Notes under the pieces: model-generated
Told to the model about the DNA's origin: nothing
Database searches by the model: none
Seen by the model: the letters and a program-made list of their open reading frames with translations, nothing else
Made by a program: the position numbers and the translations under genes
NCBI RefSeq assembly: GCF_036250695.1
Contig: NZ_CP109427.1
Coordinates: 4,340,001 to 4,404,000 of the forward strand
Source: Streptomyces sp. NBC_01497
GTDB lineage: Bacteria > Actinomycetota > Actinomycetes > Streptomycetales > Streptomycetaceae
DNA length: 64,000 nucleotides
Reading direction: 5' to 3'
In this document: positions 1-7,584 of the stretch, one piece after another
Layout: every line of letters begins with the position of its first letter
Position numbering within the stretch: the stretch's first letter is position 1

Positions 1-90
1 CGGCGCACGTGACGGTGACGGTGTCCGTGACGGCGCACGTGACGATGACGGTGTCCGTGACGGCGCACGTGACGATGACGGCGTCCGGGA
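1..90. repeat. 3 x 30-bp tandem repeat
   Basis: Three head-to-tail copies of a 30-bp unit (1-30, 31-60, 61-90) differ at only a few bases and dissolve into a GACGGT-rich tail. One forward frame is open from base 2 to a TGA at 104-106 and would read as a ten-residue Asp/Gly/Arg-rich repeat. This may therefore be the 3' end of a gene that starts left of the window. Nothing else supports that reading, and bases 107-255 show no gene. Confidence 0.8.
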
Positions 91-255
91 CGGTGACGGC
101 GGCTGAGGCGGTCGCGGCGGCCACGGCCCCCGCCCGCCGGTGGCGACAAAGATCCCCCAAGATCTCCGGAGCTGTTTCCGTCCCCCCACCTGCCCTGCGA
201 CGATGGACGCAGATGTTCACGGTCCGCACGGGCCCAGGTGGGAGGACAACCTCAC

Positions 256-822
256 GTGGCAGAAGTCTTCTTGCGTCACCTGAGCAGGTGGCAGGCGGAG
301 CAGCAGCAGGAGGCACTCGCCGACGAGTTCGTCGAGACGTACCACCGGGCGCACGGCGCGGAGTACGACGACCGGCAGGCGTTCCTGAGGGCGTTCAACC
401 GCGCCTTCAGCCGGGACGGGTTCGACATGGTGGTGGCCGGTTCGGGCGGCAGGACGGCGGGTCACGCCTACGGCTACCTGATCGACAGGTCGGGTGACTG
501 GTGGCGCGGGCTCGGCACGGACGAGCCGTGGGACGTCGAGGAACTGACGGTCTCCAGGCGGGTGTTCGCGCTGGCGGAGCTGACCGTACGGCCGCCGTAC
601 CGGCGCATGGGCGTGGCCGGGCGGCTGCTCGAAGCGGTTCTCGCCCGTACGGACGCGGCGCTCGCCGTCACCCGTGTCGACCCGGGGAACGCGGGGGCTC
701 TCGCCTCGCTCACCGCCTGGGGGTGGGTGCGGCTGGGCACCGTCGGCGTGGACGACCCGCATGTCCCGTCCGTCGGTATCGGTCCGGCCACCGAGATCTG
801 GGGCCGGGCCCTGCGGGCCTGA
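256..822 (+). CDS. GNAT family N-acetyltransferase
   Basis: A 188-residue protein with a C-terminal GNAT fold. The acetyl-CoA-binding segment is visible as ELTVRPPYRRMGVAGRLLEAVL (shown in part: RRMGVAGRLL), matching the Q/RxxGxG/A loop of the family. It is followed by a strand carrying VTRVDPGNAGALASLTAWGW, the usual late motif in which the substituted residue stacks near CoA. The N-terminal 60 residues are helical and Gln/Glu-rich. The GTG start is chosen because GGAGG lies nine bases upstream; an in-frame GTG 18 bases earlier has no ribosome site. The acceptor substrate cannot be told from the sequence. It stands alone, with about 325 bases before the next gene. Confidence 0.8.
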   Translation: MAEVFLRHLSRWQAEQQQEALADEFVETYHRAHGAEYDDRQAFLRAFNRAFSRDGFDMVVAGSGGRTAGHAYGYLIDRSGDWWRGLGTDEPWDVEELTVSRRVFALAELTVRPPYRRMGVAGRLLEAVLARTDAALAVTRVDPGNAGALASLTAWGWVRLGTVGVDDPHVPSVGIGPATEIWGRALRA

Positions 823-1147
823 GGGAGCGCGCGAGGGGAGAGCGGCGGGGAGGGTCGGCGGGGGAGCGCGCACGGGGAAGAGCGGTGGCGAGGGCGCGCG
901 GTGTCGGCGGCCCGCGCCTCCCCCGGGCCGCCGCCCCCGTTCGCCCCCGCCGCGCCCCGTCCCGCTCCGCTTCCGCCGGGTCGGCCGGTGCCGATTGACA
1001 ACAACGCTTCGTACACTGCGGGTTGATTACGGCACGGCCGGCAGCGAAGCCGGTGTCGCGGAATGACGGCCACCGCCGTACGGGGAACGCGACCTTGCAC
1101 GTGCGCGTGTACGTCGTTCTCGCACCCCTCCCACGGAGGAGATCCGT
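823..1147. other. Intergenic, no gene seen
   Basis: The first half is a G/C-only stretch without coding character. The second half, nearer the N-hydroxylase gene, is less GC-rich and should hold its promoter, but no iron box like the one before the neighbouring lipoprotein gene is visible. A GGAGGAG ribosome site ends the region, about eight bases before the ATG. Confidence 0.5.
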
Positions 1148-2608
1148 ATGGCGGAACAGCTCGTCCATGACCTCGTCGGGGTCGGCATAGGGCCCTTCAA
1201 CCTGTCCCTCGCCGCGCTCGCCGACGCGACCCCCGGCCTCAGCACCCTCTTCCTCGACGCGAAGCCCGCGTTCGTGTGGCACCCCGGCCTGCTGCTGGAC
1301 GGCACGGTCCTCCAAGTGCCCTTCCTGGCCGACCTGGTGACCCTCGCGGACCCGACCAGTCGCTGGTCGTACCTCAACTACCTGCGCGAACACGACCGGA
1401 TGTTCCCGTTCTTCTTCTCGGAGCGTTTCCACATCCCCCGCCGCGAGTACGACCACTACTGCCGGTGGGTCGCGGAGTCCCTGCCCTCGTGCCGCTTCGG
1501 CGCGCACGTCACGGACATCACCCTGGACGAGGACGCGGCGGCCTTCGCCGTCACCTACCGGGCCGTCGACGGCGCGGCGCTCACGCGTGTCCTGGCGCGC
1601 CAGGTCGTGCTGGGGGTGGGTACGGAACCGGTCGTACCGCAGCCGTTACGCCCGTACGTCCGCACGGCGGCGCACACCGGGCGCGTCCTGCACAGCGCGG
1701 ACTACGGTACGCACCGCGACCGGCTCGCGGGCGTGCGCGACGTGACCGTCGTCGGTGGCGGGCAGTCCGGTGCGGAGATCGTCCTCGACCTGCTGCGGCA
1801 GTACAGGGAACCCGGCCGCACCGGTGGGACGCAGGGCGGCCGGGGCGCCGACAGCCCTGGGCCGTACGTGCGGTGGGTGGCCCGTACCCCGGCCTTCGCG
1901 CCCATGGAGTACTCCAAGATCGGGCTGGAACACTTCACGCCCGACTACATCCGCTACTTCCGGGCCCTGCCCGAACACCGCCGCGACGAGCTCGTCGAGC
2001 GGCAGTGGCAGCTGTACAAGGGCGTCAGCGAGGAGACGCTCGCGGACATCCACGACCTGCTGTACGAGCGGACGATAGGCGGCGCGCCCCCGCCCGCCGC
2101 GCTGCATCCGGGCGTCACGGTCGCGGGCATCGGGACCGCCGCCGACGGCTCGTACGAACTGGCCTGCCGCCACCCGGAGCAGGGCAGCACCTTCACGCTG
2201 CGCACGGACGCGGTCGTGTGCGCGACCGGGTACGCGGCGGTGCGGCCGCCGTTCCTCGACGGCATGGCCAAGCTGATCGACTGGGACGAGCGGGGCCGCT
2301 ACCGGGTGGACGGTTCGTACCGGGTGGCGCTCCAAGGGGGCGTCCCCGGCGCGCTGTACGTGCAGAACGCGGAACTGCACACGCACGGCGTCGGCGCGCC
2401 CGACCTGACGCTCGGCGCCTGGCGGGCGGCGACGATCCTCAACGCGGTCGCGGGCAGGACCCTCGTGCGGGTGCCGCAGCGGGCGGCGTGGACGACGTTC
2501 GGCGCGCCGGCCCAGGACCGCGCGCCGGCTCAGGCACCGGCGCCGGCTCAGGATCCCGCGCCGGTTCAGGGCCCGGCGTCGGTTCAGGACCCCGCGCCGC
2601 CGGTGTAG
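1148..2608 (+). CDS. Lysine/ornithine/diamine N-hydroxylase (IucD/PvdA type)
   Basis: Flavin-dependent monooxygenase of 486 residues that hydroxylates the terminal amine of lysine, ornithine or cadaverine, the first step in making hydroxamate siderophores. The FAD site GVGIGPFNL is at residues 11-19, the NADPH site GGGQSGAE at 203-210, and the family ATGY motif at 359-362. Length is normal up to about residue 450. The last 35 residues are an extra tail of imperfect AQDPAP-type repeats, and their DNA overlaps the end of the convergent lipoprotein gene by 25 bases. The start has GGAGGAG at good spacing. No IucA/IucC or acyltransferase siderophore-assembly gene is visible here, so the partner pathway must lie elsewhere. 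The exact amine substrate is not resolved. Confidence 0.88.
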   Translation: MAEQLVHDLVGVGIGPFNLSLAALADATPGLSTLFLDAKPAFVWHPGLLLDGTVLQVPFLADLVTLADPTSRWSYLNYLREHDRMFPFFFSERFHIPRREYDHYCRWVAESLPSCRFGAHVTDITLDEDAAAFAVTYRAVDGAALTRVLARQVVLGVGTEPVVPQPLRPYVRTAAHTGRVLHSADYGTHRDRLAGVRDVTVVGGGQSGAEIVLDLLRQYREPGRTGGTQGGRGADSPGPYVRWVARTPAFAPMEYSKIGLEHFTPDYIRYFRALPEHRRDELVERQWQLYKGVSEETLADIHDLLYERTIGGAPPPAALHPGVTVAGIGTAADGSYELACRHPEQGSTFTLRTDAVVCATGYAAVRPPFLDGMAKLIDWDERGRYRVDGSYRVALQGGVPGALYVQNAELHTHGVGAPDLTLGAWRAATILNAVAGRTLVRVPQRAAWTTFGAPAQDRAPAQAPAPAQDPAPVQGPASVQDPAPPV

Positions 2609-3618
2609 TCGGCCTGGATCTGGCGCAGGATCCGCCCGGCGCCGGTGTAGCCGATGCCGAGCATCCAGAGGTCGTCGTCCACCGCGTACACCCGCTGGTG
2701 GCGTACGGCGGTGAGTCCGTGCCACAGGGGACCGCCGACGACGGCGGTCTCCTTGGCCTTCTCCGGGTTCCCGTACGTCGAGTGGAAGAGGACGTCCGCG
2801 TCGGCCTTGTCGATCTGTTCGGGGCCGACGTCCAGGGAGAAGCCGTTCCTGTCCTGGTCGGCGGGGCGGCCGAGGCCGAGGTCGTGGAAGATCGAGCCGA
2901 CGAACGTGTCGTTGAGGTACAGGCGGATGTCCGCACCCTCGACGAACCGGACGAACCCGACCGTCGTCGCCTTGGCCTTCCCGGCCCCGCCCAGTGCGGT
3001 GACCACCTGCTTCACCTGCGTCGTGTACGCCTTCTCGACCTCGGCGGCGCGCCCGGTGCGGTCCAGGGCGCGCGCGTGGAGGGTGAAGTTCTGCCGCCAG
3101 GCCGGTCCTGTGGTGCCGGTGAAGACGGTCGGGGCGATCGCGGACAGTTCCTTGTAGCTCTTCTCGTCCCTGGCCTTGCTCCCGAGGATGAGGTCGGGCT
3201 TGAGGGAGGCGATGGTCTCCAGGTCGGGCGAGCCGATGATCCCGACGGGCTTGATCCCGGCGACGGCGGACTTCGCCAGGTACGTGGACAGGGGCGCGCC
3301 CGCCGCGACGGTGGTGGCGCCGACCGGTTTCACGCCGAGGGTGACGGCGGAGTCGAGGGCGTCGGTGTCGAGCACGACGACGCGGTCGGGGTGCGGCCCG
3401 ACCTGCACGTCGCCCATGACGGTGTGGAGGGCGTGGCCGCCGCTCGTACCGCGGCCGCCCGTCGCTCCGGCTTCCTGGCCGTCCCCGCCGCCCCTGCCTC
3501 CGTCCCCGCCGCCGCAGGCGGCGAGCCCCAGGCCGAGCGCGGCGACGGCGGCCGTCGCCCGAAGAGCCGTGCCGAGACGTGTGGCCGCGCGCGACGCGGA
3601 GCCCGACCGGAACACCAT
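2584..3618 (-). CDS. Ferric-siderophore ABC transporter substrate-binding lipoprotein
   Basis: Extracellular receptor lipoprotein of the FepB/FhuD (TroA-like) class, 344 residues, which captures ferric siderophore and hands it to a membrane permease. It has an arginine-containing signal peptide and a lipobox LAAC with the acylated cysteine at residue 35, then a Gly-rich linker. The mature part carries typical segments such as PDRVVVLDTDALDSAVTLG and GSPDLETIASLKPDLILG. The ATG at 3618 is preferred over an upstream TTG because AGGGGAG sits eight bases before it. An iron box precedes it, so expression should rise under iron limitation. No permease or ATPase genes are adjacent, so it probably serves a transporter encoded elsewhere. 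Convergent pairing with the N-hydroxylase suggests a shared siderophore role. Confidence 0.9.
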   Translation of the reverse strand: MVFRSGSASRAATRLGTALRATAAVAALGLGLAACGGGDGGRGGGDGQEAGATGGRGTSGGHALHTVMGDVQVGPHPDRVVVLDTDALDSAVTLGVKPVGATTVAAGAPLSTYLAKSAVAGIKPVGIIGSPDLETIASLKPDLILGSKARDEKSYKELSAIAPTVFTGTTGPAWRQNFTLHARALDRTGRAAEVEKAYTTQVKQVVTALGGAGKAKATTVGFVRFVEGADIRLYLNDTFVGSIFHDLGLGRPADQDRNGFSLDVGPEQIDKADADVLFHSTYGNPEKAKETAVVGGPLWHGLTAVRHQRVYAVDDDLWMLGIGYTGAGRILRQIQADYTGGAGS

Positions 3619-3647
3619 GAGAGCGTCTCCCCTGGGAGCGGTGGTCA

Positions 3648-3667
3648 AAGTTAGGCGAACCTAACTT
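3648..3667. promoter_or_regulatory. DmdR/IdeR-type iron box
   Basis: An interrupted palindrome with eight-base arms AAGTTAGG and CCTAACTT around CGAA. It matches the TTAGGN(n)CCTAA core bound by iron-loaded DmdR1/IdeR/DtxR regulators in actinomycetes. It lies about 30 bases before the ATG of the siderophore-binding lipoprotein, where it would block transcription when iron is plentiful. Confidence 0.85.
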
Positions 3668-3912
3668 ATGGCGTCCCGGGCCACAAGTTCCTTTCCGGGC
3701 ACGTCCGTTCGGTTTCGGTCCGGACCAGTGGAGCGTGGGGGTGCCGGACGGAGCGGACGCCCGCGCGGACCGCGTTCTTGATGCCGTCCGTGCGGCGTGC
3801 GGAAAAGTTTCCCGTGCACACCCGCAACCCGGGAGGGACCCGGACGTCTGTCGTGGTGGGAGGCGCCTTCCACCGTCAGAGCACCGCACGACCGACCGAT
3901 TCGAGGAACCGC

Positions 3913-4401
3913 ATGTCAGCTCAGCACCCCACCGACGATCGCCGGGCCCCACGGGGACGGTTGCGCGTCGTGGCGGGCGTGTCCGCCGCCGCGGCGGCGC
4001 TGGCCCTCGGCGGGACGGCGCTGGCCTTCGCCGCCGGCCCGTCCCCGGCGCCCGCCCCCGCCCGCGGCCACGCGGCCACCGCCGAGGCGGCCCCCGCCCC
4101 GGCGAAGGCGGCACCGGCGAAGGCCGCGCCGGCCCCGGCGAGGGCGGTCCCGTCGCCCGTTCCGTCCCCGGTGCGCGGTGGCGGCGCCGCGCCCGTCCCC
4201 GTCCCGTCGGCCCCGGCCCCCGCCAAGGCCGTCCCGGCGCCGGTCGGCGCGGTCCCGGGCCCCGCCCCGGCTCCGGCCCGTGGCCGGCACGCGGCACCCG
4301 CGCCCGCCACGGCCGTTCCCGCGCCCGTGAAGGCTGTCCCTTCGCCCGTGAGCGGGCGGCACGCCGCTCCGGCGCCGGTCCCGGCTCGCGCCGGGGGCTG
4401 A
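3913..4401 (+). CDS. Ala/Pro-rich exported or membrane-anchored protein
   Basis: A 162-residue protein of no recognised family. After a basic N-terminus comes one hydrophobic segment (about residues 20-42, VVAGVSAAAAALALGGTALAF), which is a signal peptide or single anchor. The remainder is almost entirely Ala-Pro with AP-K/R repeats such as APAKAAPAKAAPAP, punctuated by RGRHAA-like units. Such regions usually span the cell wall as a flexible rod. The ATG with GAGGA upstream is chosen; an in-frame ATG at 3778 would add an unlikely basic leader. It abuts the sigma-factor gene (stop codon and next start are adjacent), so the two are probably cotranscribed. Confidence 0.6.
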   Translation: MSAQHPTDDRRAPRGRLRVVAGVSAAAAALALGGTALAFAAGPSPAPAPARGHAATAEAAPAPAKAAPAKAAPAPARAVPSPVPSPVRGGGAAPVPVPSAPAPAKAVPAPVGAVPGPAPAPARGRHAAPAPATAVPAPVKAVPSPVSGRHAAPAPVPARAGG

Positions 4402-5037
4402 GTGTCCTCGTCCGCGATATACCGGCCGCGCCCCGGACGCCCCGTGTGGGGCGTCCGGGGCCGGCTGCTGCGCAGCCTGTCCGGCAGGCGGGAGGAGCCC
4501 GGAGCGCGGGAGTGGGAAGCGCCGTCCGTCGCGGGCGGCGCCGCGCGCCAGGACCCGGGCATCGACGCGCTCTACCACCACCGCAGGATGGAACTGGTCC
4601 GCCTGGCGCTGCTGCTGGTCGACGACCTGCCGACGGCGGAGGACGTGGTGCAGGACGCGTTCGCCGCGCTCTACCGGCGCCACGGCGACCGGCTCGCCGG
4701 GGTCGACGACCCCGAGGCGTACGTCAGGCGCTGCGTCGTCAACGGCGCGCGGTCGGTGCTGCGCCGCCGCAGGACCGTACGGGCGTACGTGCCCGAGCGC
4801 CCCGGCCTCGCGCCGCCGCCCGAGGAGGACGTCCTGCTGCGCGAGGAGCACCGCGAGGTGCTCGGCGCGCTGCGCAGGCTCACCCGCCGTCAGCGCGAGG
4901 TGCTGGTGCTGCGTTACTGGTCGAACCTCAGCGAGGCGCAGATCGCCGACACCCTGGGCCTGTCGCGGGGCGGGGTCAAGTCCACGGCGAGCCGTGCGCT
5001 GGACGCCCTGGCGCGACATCTGGAGGTGCCGAGGTGA
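4402..5037 (+). CDS. ECF sigma factor, SigE family
   Basis: Extracytoplasmic-function sigma factor of the actinobacterial SigE-family type, which directs RNA polymerase to a small regulon. The region-2 segment DLPTAEDVVQDAFAALYRR is at about residues 75-95. The region-4 helix-turn-helix, RRQREVLVLRYWSNLSEAQIADTLG (in part), is near residues 155-185, followed by SRGGVKSTASRAL. An unusually long basic N-terminus of about 55 residues suggests that the real start may be the GTG at 4444; neither start has a strong ribosome site. The gene overlaps its downstream neighbour by GTGA, the usual arrangement in which the next gene encodes a membrane partner or anti-sigma factor. Confidence 0.82.
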   Translation: MSSSAIYRPRPGRPVWGVRGRLLRSLSGRREEPGAREWEAPSVAGGAARQDPGIDALYHHRRMELVRLALLLVDDLPTAEDVVQDAFAALYRRHGDRLAGVDDPEAYVRRCVVNGARSVLRRRRTVRAYVPERPGLAPPPEEDVLLREEHREVLGALRRLTRRQREVLVLRYWSNLSEAQIADTLGLSRGGVKSTASRALDALARHLEVPR

Positions 5038-5354
5038 CCGGCACGGAAGAACGACTGCGCGCGGCGCTCGCGGCGAAAGCGGCCACGGTGACCCGCGCCG
5101 ACCTGCGCCACCCGCTCCCGCCGTCCGCCGGCCGTGTCACGCACCGGCTGCGCACGGCCTCGCTGCTCGCCCTGGCGGCGGCCCTGATCGGCGCGGCCCT
5201 GTTGCTCCCTGGCGCGCTGCGGCACCAGGCGGACCAGCCGCCGGCGATCCGCCCGCAGCCCACCGCGTCGCCGTCCTCTTCACCGCCTCCGGCGCCGGCC
5301 CCGGTCCCGGTGCCGGCGCGCGGTTCCGCCCGCGGGCCCGTTCCGGCCGGATGA
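5034..5354 (+). CDS. Small membrane protein paired with the sigma factor
   Basis: A 106-residue protein starting at a GTG that overlaps the sigma-factor stop codon by four bases, so translation is probably coupled. It has a charged cytoplasmic N-terminus of about 40 residues, one membrane helix (about residues 45-62, LLALAAALIGAALLLPGA), and a Pro/Ser/Ala-rich external tail. This layout is common for the small membrane partners encoded after SigE-family sigma factors in streptomycetes. An anti-sigma role is inferred from position and topology only; no HxxxCxxC zinc anti-sigma motif is present. Confidence 0.65.
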   Translation: MTGTEERLRAALAAKAATVTRADLRHPLPPSAGRVTHRLRTASLLALAAALIGAALLLPGALRHQADQPPAIRPQPTASPSSSPPPAPAPVPVPARGSARGPVPAG

Positions 5355-5452
5355 TCCGGCCGGGCCGCGTGATCCGGCCGGGCGTCGCGGACCGCCGGGC
5401 GGCCGCGTGGGTCCGCGACGCCTCCCCGGGCAGGTGGGCGGTGGCGCGCGAA

Positions 5453-5483
5453 GGGCCCGGCCCGCCGCAGGCAGGCCGGGCCC
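5453..5483. terminator. Hairpin terminator between convergent genes
   Basis: A perfect 10-bp inverted repeat, GGGCCCGGCC and its complement, with an 11-base loop and no T-tract. It sits between the stop of the small membrane protein and the stop of the opposing glycosyltransferase, so it can serve both directions. Confidence 0.65.
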
Positions 5484-5505
5484 GGGGGTCGTGGCCCCGC
5501 CGTCT

Positions 5506-6381
5506 TCAGATGACCGGCGGGCGGCCCAGCGCCGTCATGCGGCGTACGGTGCGCCACCGCATCGGCTGCCGGACGCCGCAGGCCGTGCGGACGCCCTCGC
5601 CGAACCCGGCGAACCAGGCCCGCAGGCCCGTCACCGAGCGGGTGCGGGCGACGGTCAGCAGGATCCAGGTGCCGAGGTAGAGGGGGACGAGCGGCGCGGG
5701 GAGGTTGCGCCGCGCCAGCCAGACGCGGTTGCGCGCGGTCATCCGGTAGTACACGGCGTGCCGGGCGGGGGAGGTGCGCGGGTGCTGGAGCACCAGCTCC
5801 GGCTCGTAGCGGATCTTCCAGCCGGCGTCGAGCGCGCGCCAGGCCAGGTCCGTCTCCTCGTGGGTGAAGAAGAACTCGTCGGGCCAGCCGCCGATCTCCT
5901 CCAGCATCGGCATGGACAGCGAGTGGCCGCCGCCGAGGAACGTGGTGACCTCGCCGCCGCGCATCGGGTCGTCGACCCGCAGGCGCGGCACGTGCCGGCG
6001 CTGGGTGAGACCGTTCTCGTCCGCGATGCGGAAGCTGACGATGCCGAGTCGCGGGTGGGCCTCGTACAGGTCCGCGACCCGGGAGATCACGTCCGCCTCG
6101 ATCAGGAGGCCGTCGTCGTCCAGGTCGACCAGGACATCCACGTCACCGGCCTTGCGCAGTTCCTCGATCGCCACGTTGCGGCCGCCCGAGACGCCCAGGT
6201 TCTCCGGGACCTCGATGCCGATGACCCCGTCGGGCAGTTCGGGCAGTGGCGCGCCGTTGCCCACGACGACGATCCGCTGTGCGGGTTCGCGCTGCCCGGC
6301 CACGGAGTCCAGCAGGGCACGCAGCTCGGCGGGCCGGGTCCCCATGGTCAGGACGGCCACCCCCACACGTGGTCGCGTCAC
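5506..6381 (-). CDS. Family 2 glycosyltransferase
   Basis: A 291-residue inverting GT-A glycosyltransferase, close to rhamnosyl- and galactofuranosyl-transferase-type GT2 enzymes, which moves a sugar from a nucleotide donor to a cell-surface acceptor. The N-terminal VGVAVLTMGTRPAEL strand opens the fold, NLGVSGGRN is at 61-69, the metal-binding DLDDD at 86-90, and the acceptor-side ETDLAWR at 176-182. The C-terminal 90 residues contain an amphipathic helix and a hydrophobic stretch (PLYLGTWILLTVA) that would attach it to the inner face of the membrane. It is monocistronic, facing the sigma-factor pair and diverging from the XRE regulator. Donor and acceptor are unknown. Confidence 0.85.
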   Translation of the reverse strand: MTRPRVGVAVLTMGTRPAELRALLDSVAGQREPAQRIVVVGNGAPLPELPDGVIGIEVPENLGVSGGRNVAIEELRKAGDVDVLVDLDDDGLLIEADVISRVADLYEAHPRLGIVSFRIADENGLTQRRHVPRLRVDDPMRGGEVTTFLGGGHSLSMPMLEEIGGWPDEFFFTHEETDLAWRALDAGWKIRYEPELVLQHPRTSPARHAVYYRMTARNRVWLARRNLPAPLVPLYLGTWILLTVARTRSVTGLRAWFAGFGEGVRTACGVRQPMRWRTVRRMTALGRPPVI

Positions 6382-6661
6382 GCCGCATCACTCCGCATTC
6401 TGTTGCTGGGCACAAGGCCTGTCCGGGCCGAGTTTATCGGGGTCCCGCCATCGGCAGGTCACTGGAAGGTATCTTGCGCGACGCCGCAGGTTCACTTTTC
6501 CGGGTACGGAACGATCATCTTCCGCCATGCCGGGACCCTCGACAGACACTGGAGGGACGGCAGAACGAAAGCAACCGGAACAATGTGTACCGTGCAGCGT
6601 CTCAATCGATCTAGCTGTGCCAGACTGCCCGAGTCGCCGAGGGCCAGGAGGGGGTGGGGGT

Positions 6662-7534
6662 ATGAGTGAGCCGCGTTCCGCGCCGACGATCGGACAGCTC
6701 GTCCTCAGCAAGCAGCTGCGTGCCCTGCGCGAGGGGGCCGGTGTCACCCGCGAGGAAGCCGCGAAACTCCTGCACGTGACGGTCGCGACGATCCGCCGGA
6801 TGGAGTCCGCCGAGGTCGCGCTGAAGATCCCGTACCTCCAGATCCTGCTGCCCGCCTACGGTCTCCCGCCCGAGGACGTCGCCTCGTACACGGAGCTCAC
6901 CGAGGAAGCCAACAAGCCCGGCTGGTGGCAGCGCTTCCACGACGTCCTGCCCGGCTGGTTCGGCGGGTACGTGAGCCTGGAGGAGTCCGCCAAGACCATC
7001 CGCGAGTACGAGCCGCACTTCGTGCCCGGCGTCCTGCAGACCGAGGCGTACACCCGGGAGATCCTCATCTCCACCGCTGTCGGCCAGCCCGATCCCGAGC
7101 GCGTCGAACGCCAGGTCGCGCTGCGGATGCGCCGCCAGTCCTTCCTGACCCGCTCCGAGGCGCCGCCGAACTTCTGGGCCGTGATCGACGAGACGGTCCT
7201 GCGCCGGCCCGTCGGCGGCGACGAACTCATGGGCGAGCAGGTCGAGCGGCTGCTGGAGATGACCGAGCTGCCCAACGTGACGCTGCAGATAGCGGCGCTC
7301 GCGGCCGGCCACCACCCCGGCACGTACAGCCCCTTCGTGCTGTTCCGGTTCGACGTCCCCGAGATCCCGGACATGGTCTACATCGAGTACCTGACCGGCG
7401 CGCTCTACCTGGACGAGGAGAACGAGGTCTCCGAGCACATGGAGGCCATGGACCGCATGGTCGCCATCGCCGAGTCCGCGACCAGGACCCGGCAGCTGCT
7501 CTCCGACTTCCGCAAGGACCTGCTGCGCGGCTGA
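6662..7534 (+). CDS. XRE-family regulator with DUF5753 domain
   Basis: A 290-residue DNA-binding protein of a family present in dozens of copies in streptomycetes. Residues 12-65 form a lambda-repressor-like helix-turn-helix (QLRALREGAGVTREEAAKLL, then VTVATIRRMESAE). From about 90 the DUF5753 domain follows, with the hallmark YEPHFVPGVLQTEAYTREIL (in part), ERQVALRMRRQSFL and MTELPNVTLQI. Members are often paired with a small DUF397 protein, but none follows here, so this copy is orphaned. The ATG has a strong AGGAGGGGG ribosome site. Confidence 0.9.
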   Translation: MSEPRSAPTIGQLVLSKQLRALREGAGVTREEAAKLLHVTVATIRRMESAEVALKIPYLQILLPAYGLPPEDVASYTELTEEANKPGWWQRFHDVLPGWFGGYVSLEESAKTIREYEPHFVPGVLQTEAYTREILISTAVGQPDPERVERQVALRMRRQSFLTRSEAPPNFWAVIDETVLRRPVGGDELMGEQVERLLEMTELPNVTLQIAALAAGHHPGTYSPFVLFRFDVPEIPDMVYIEYLTGALYLDEENEVSEHMEAMDRMVAIAESATRTRQLLSDFRKDLLRG

Positions 7535-7584
7535 GCGCCGCCCGCGGTCCACGGCGCCCCCGTCCGGCCCCAGGGCCAGTGCCC

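Noticed and set aside
995..1017. TTGACA followed by TACACT before the N-hydroxylase gene
   Set aside because: The two hexamers are only 11 bases apart; a sigma-70-type promoter needs about 17.
1276..4297. Very long open frames on both strands (up to about 880 codons) over the siderophore genes
   Set aside because: Arg/Pro/Gly/Ala-only composition and wrong third-base pattern; they are shadows of the real genes in GC-rich DNA.
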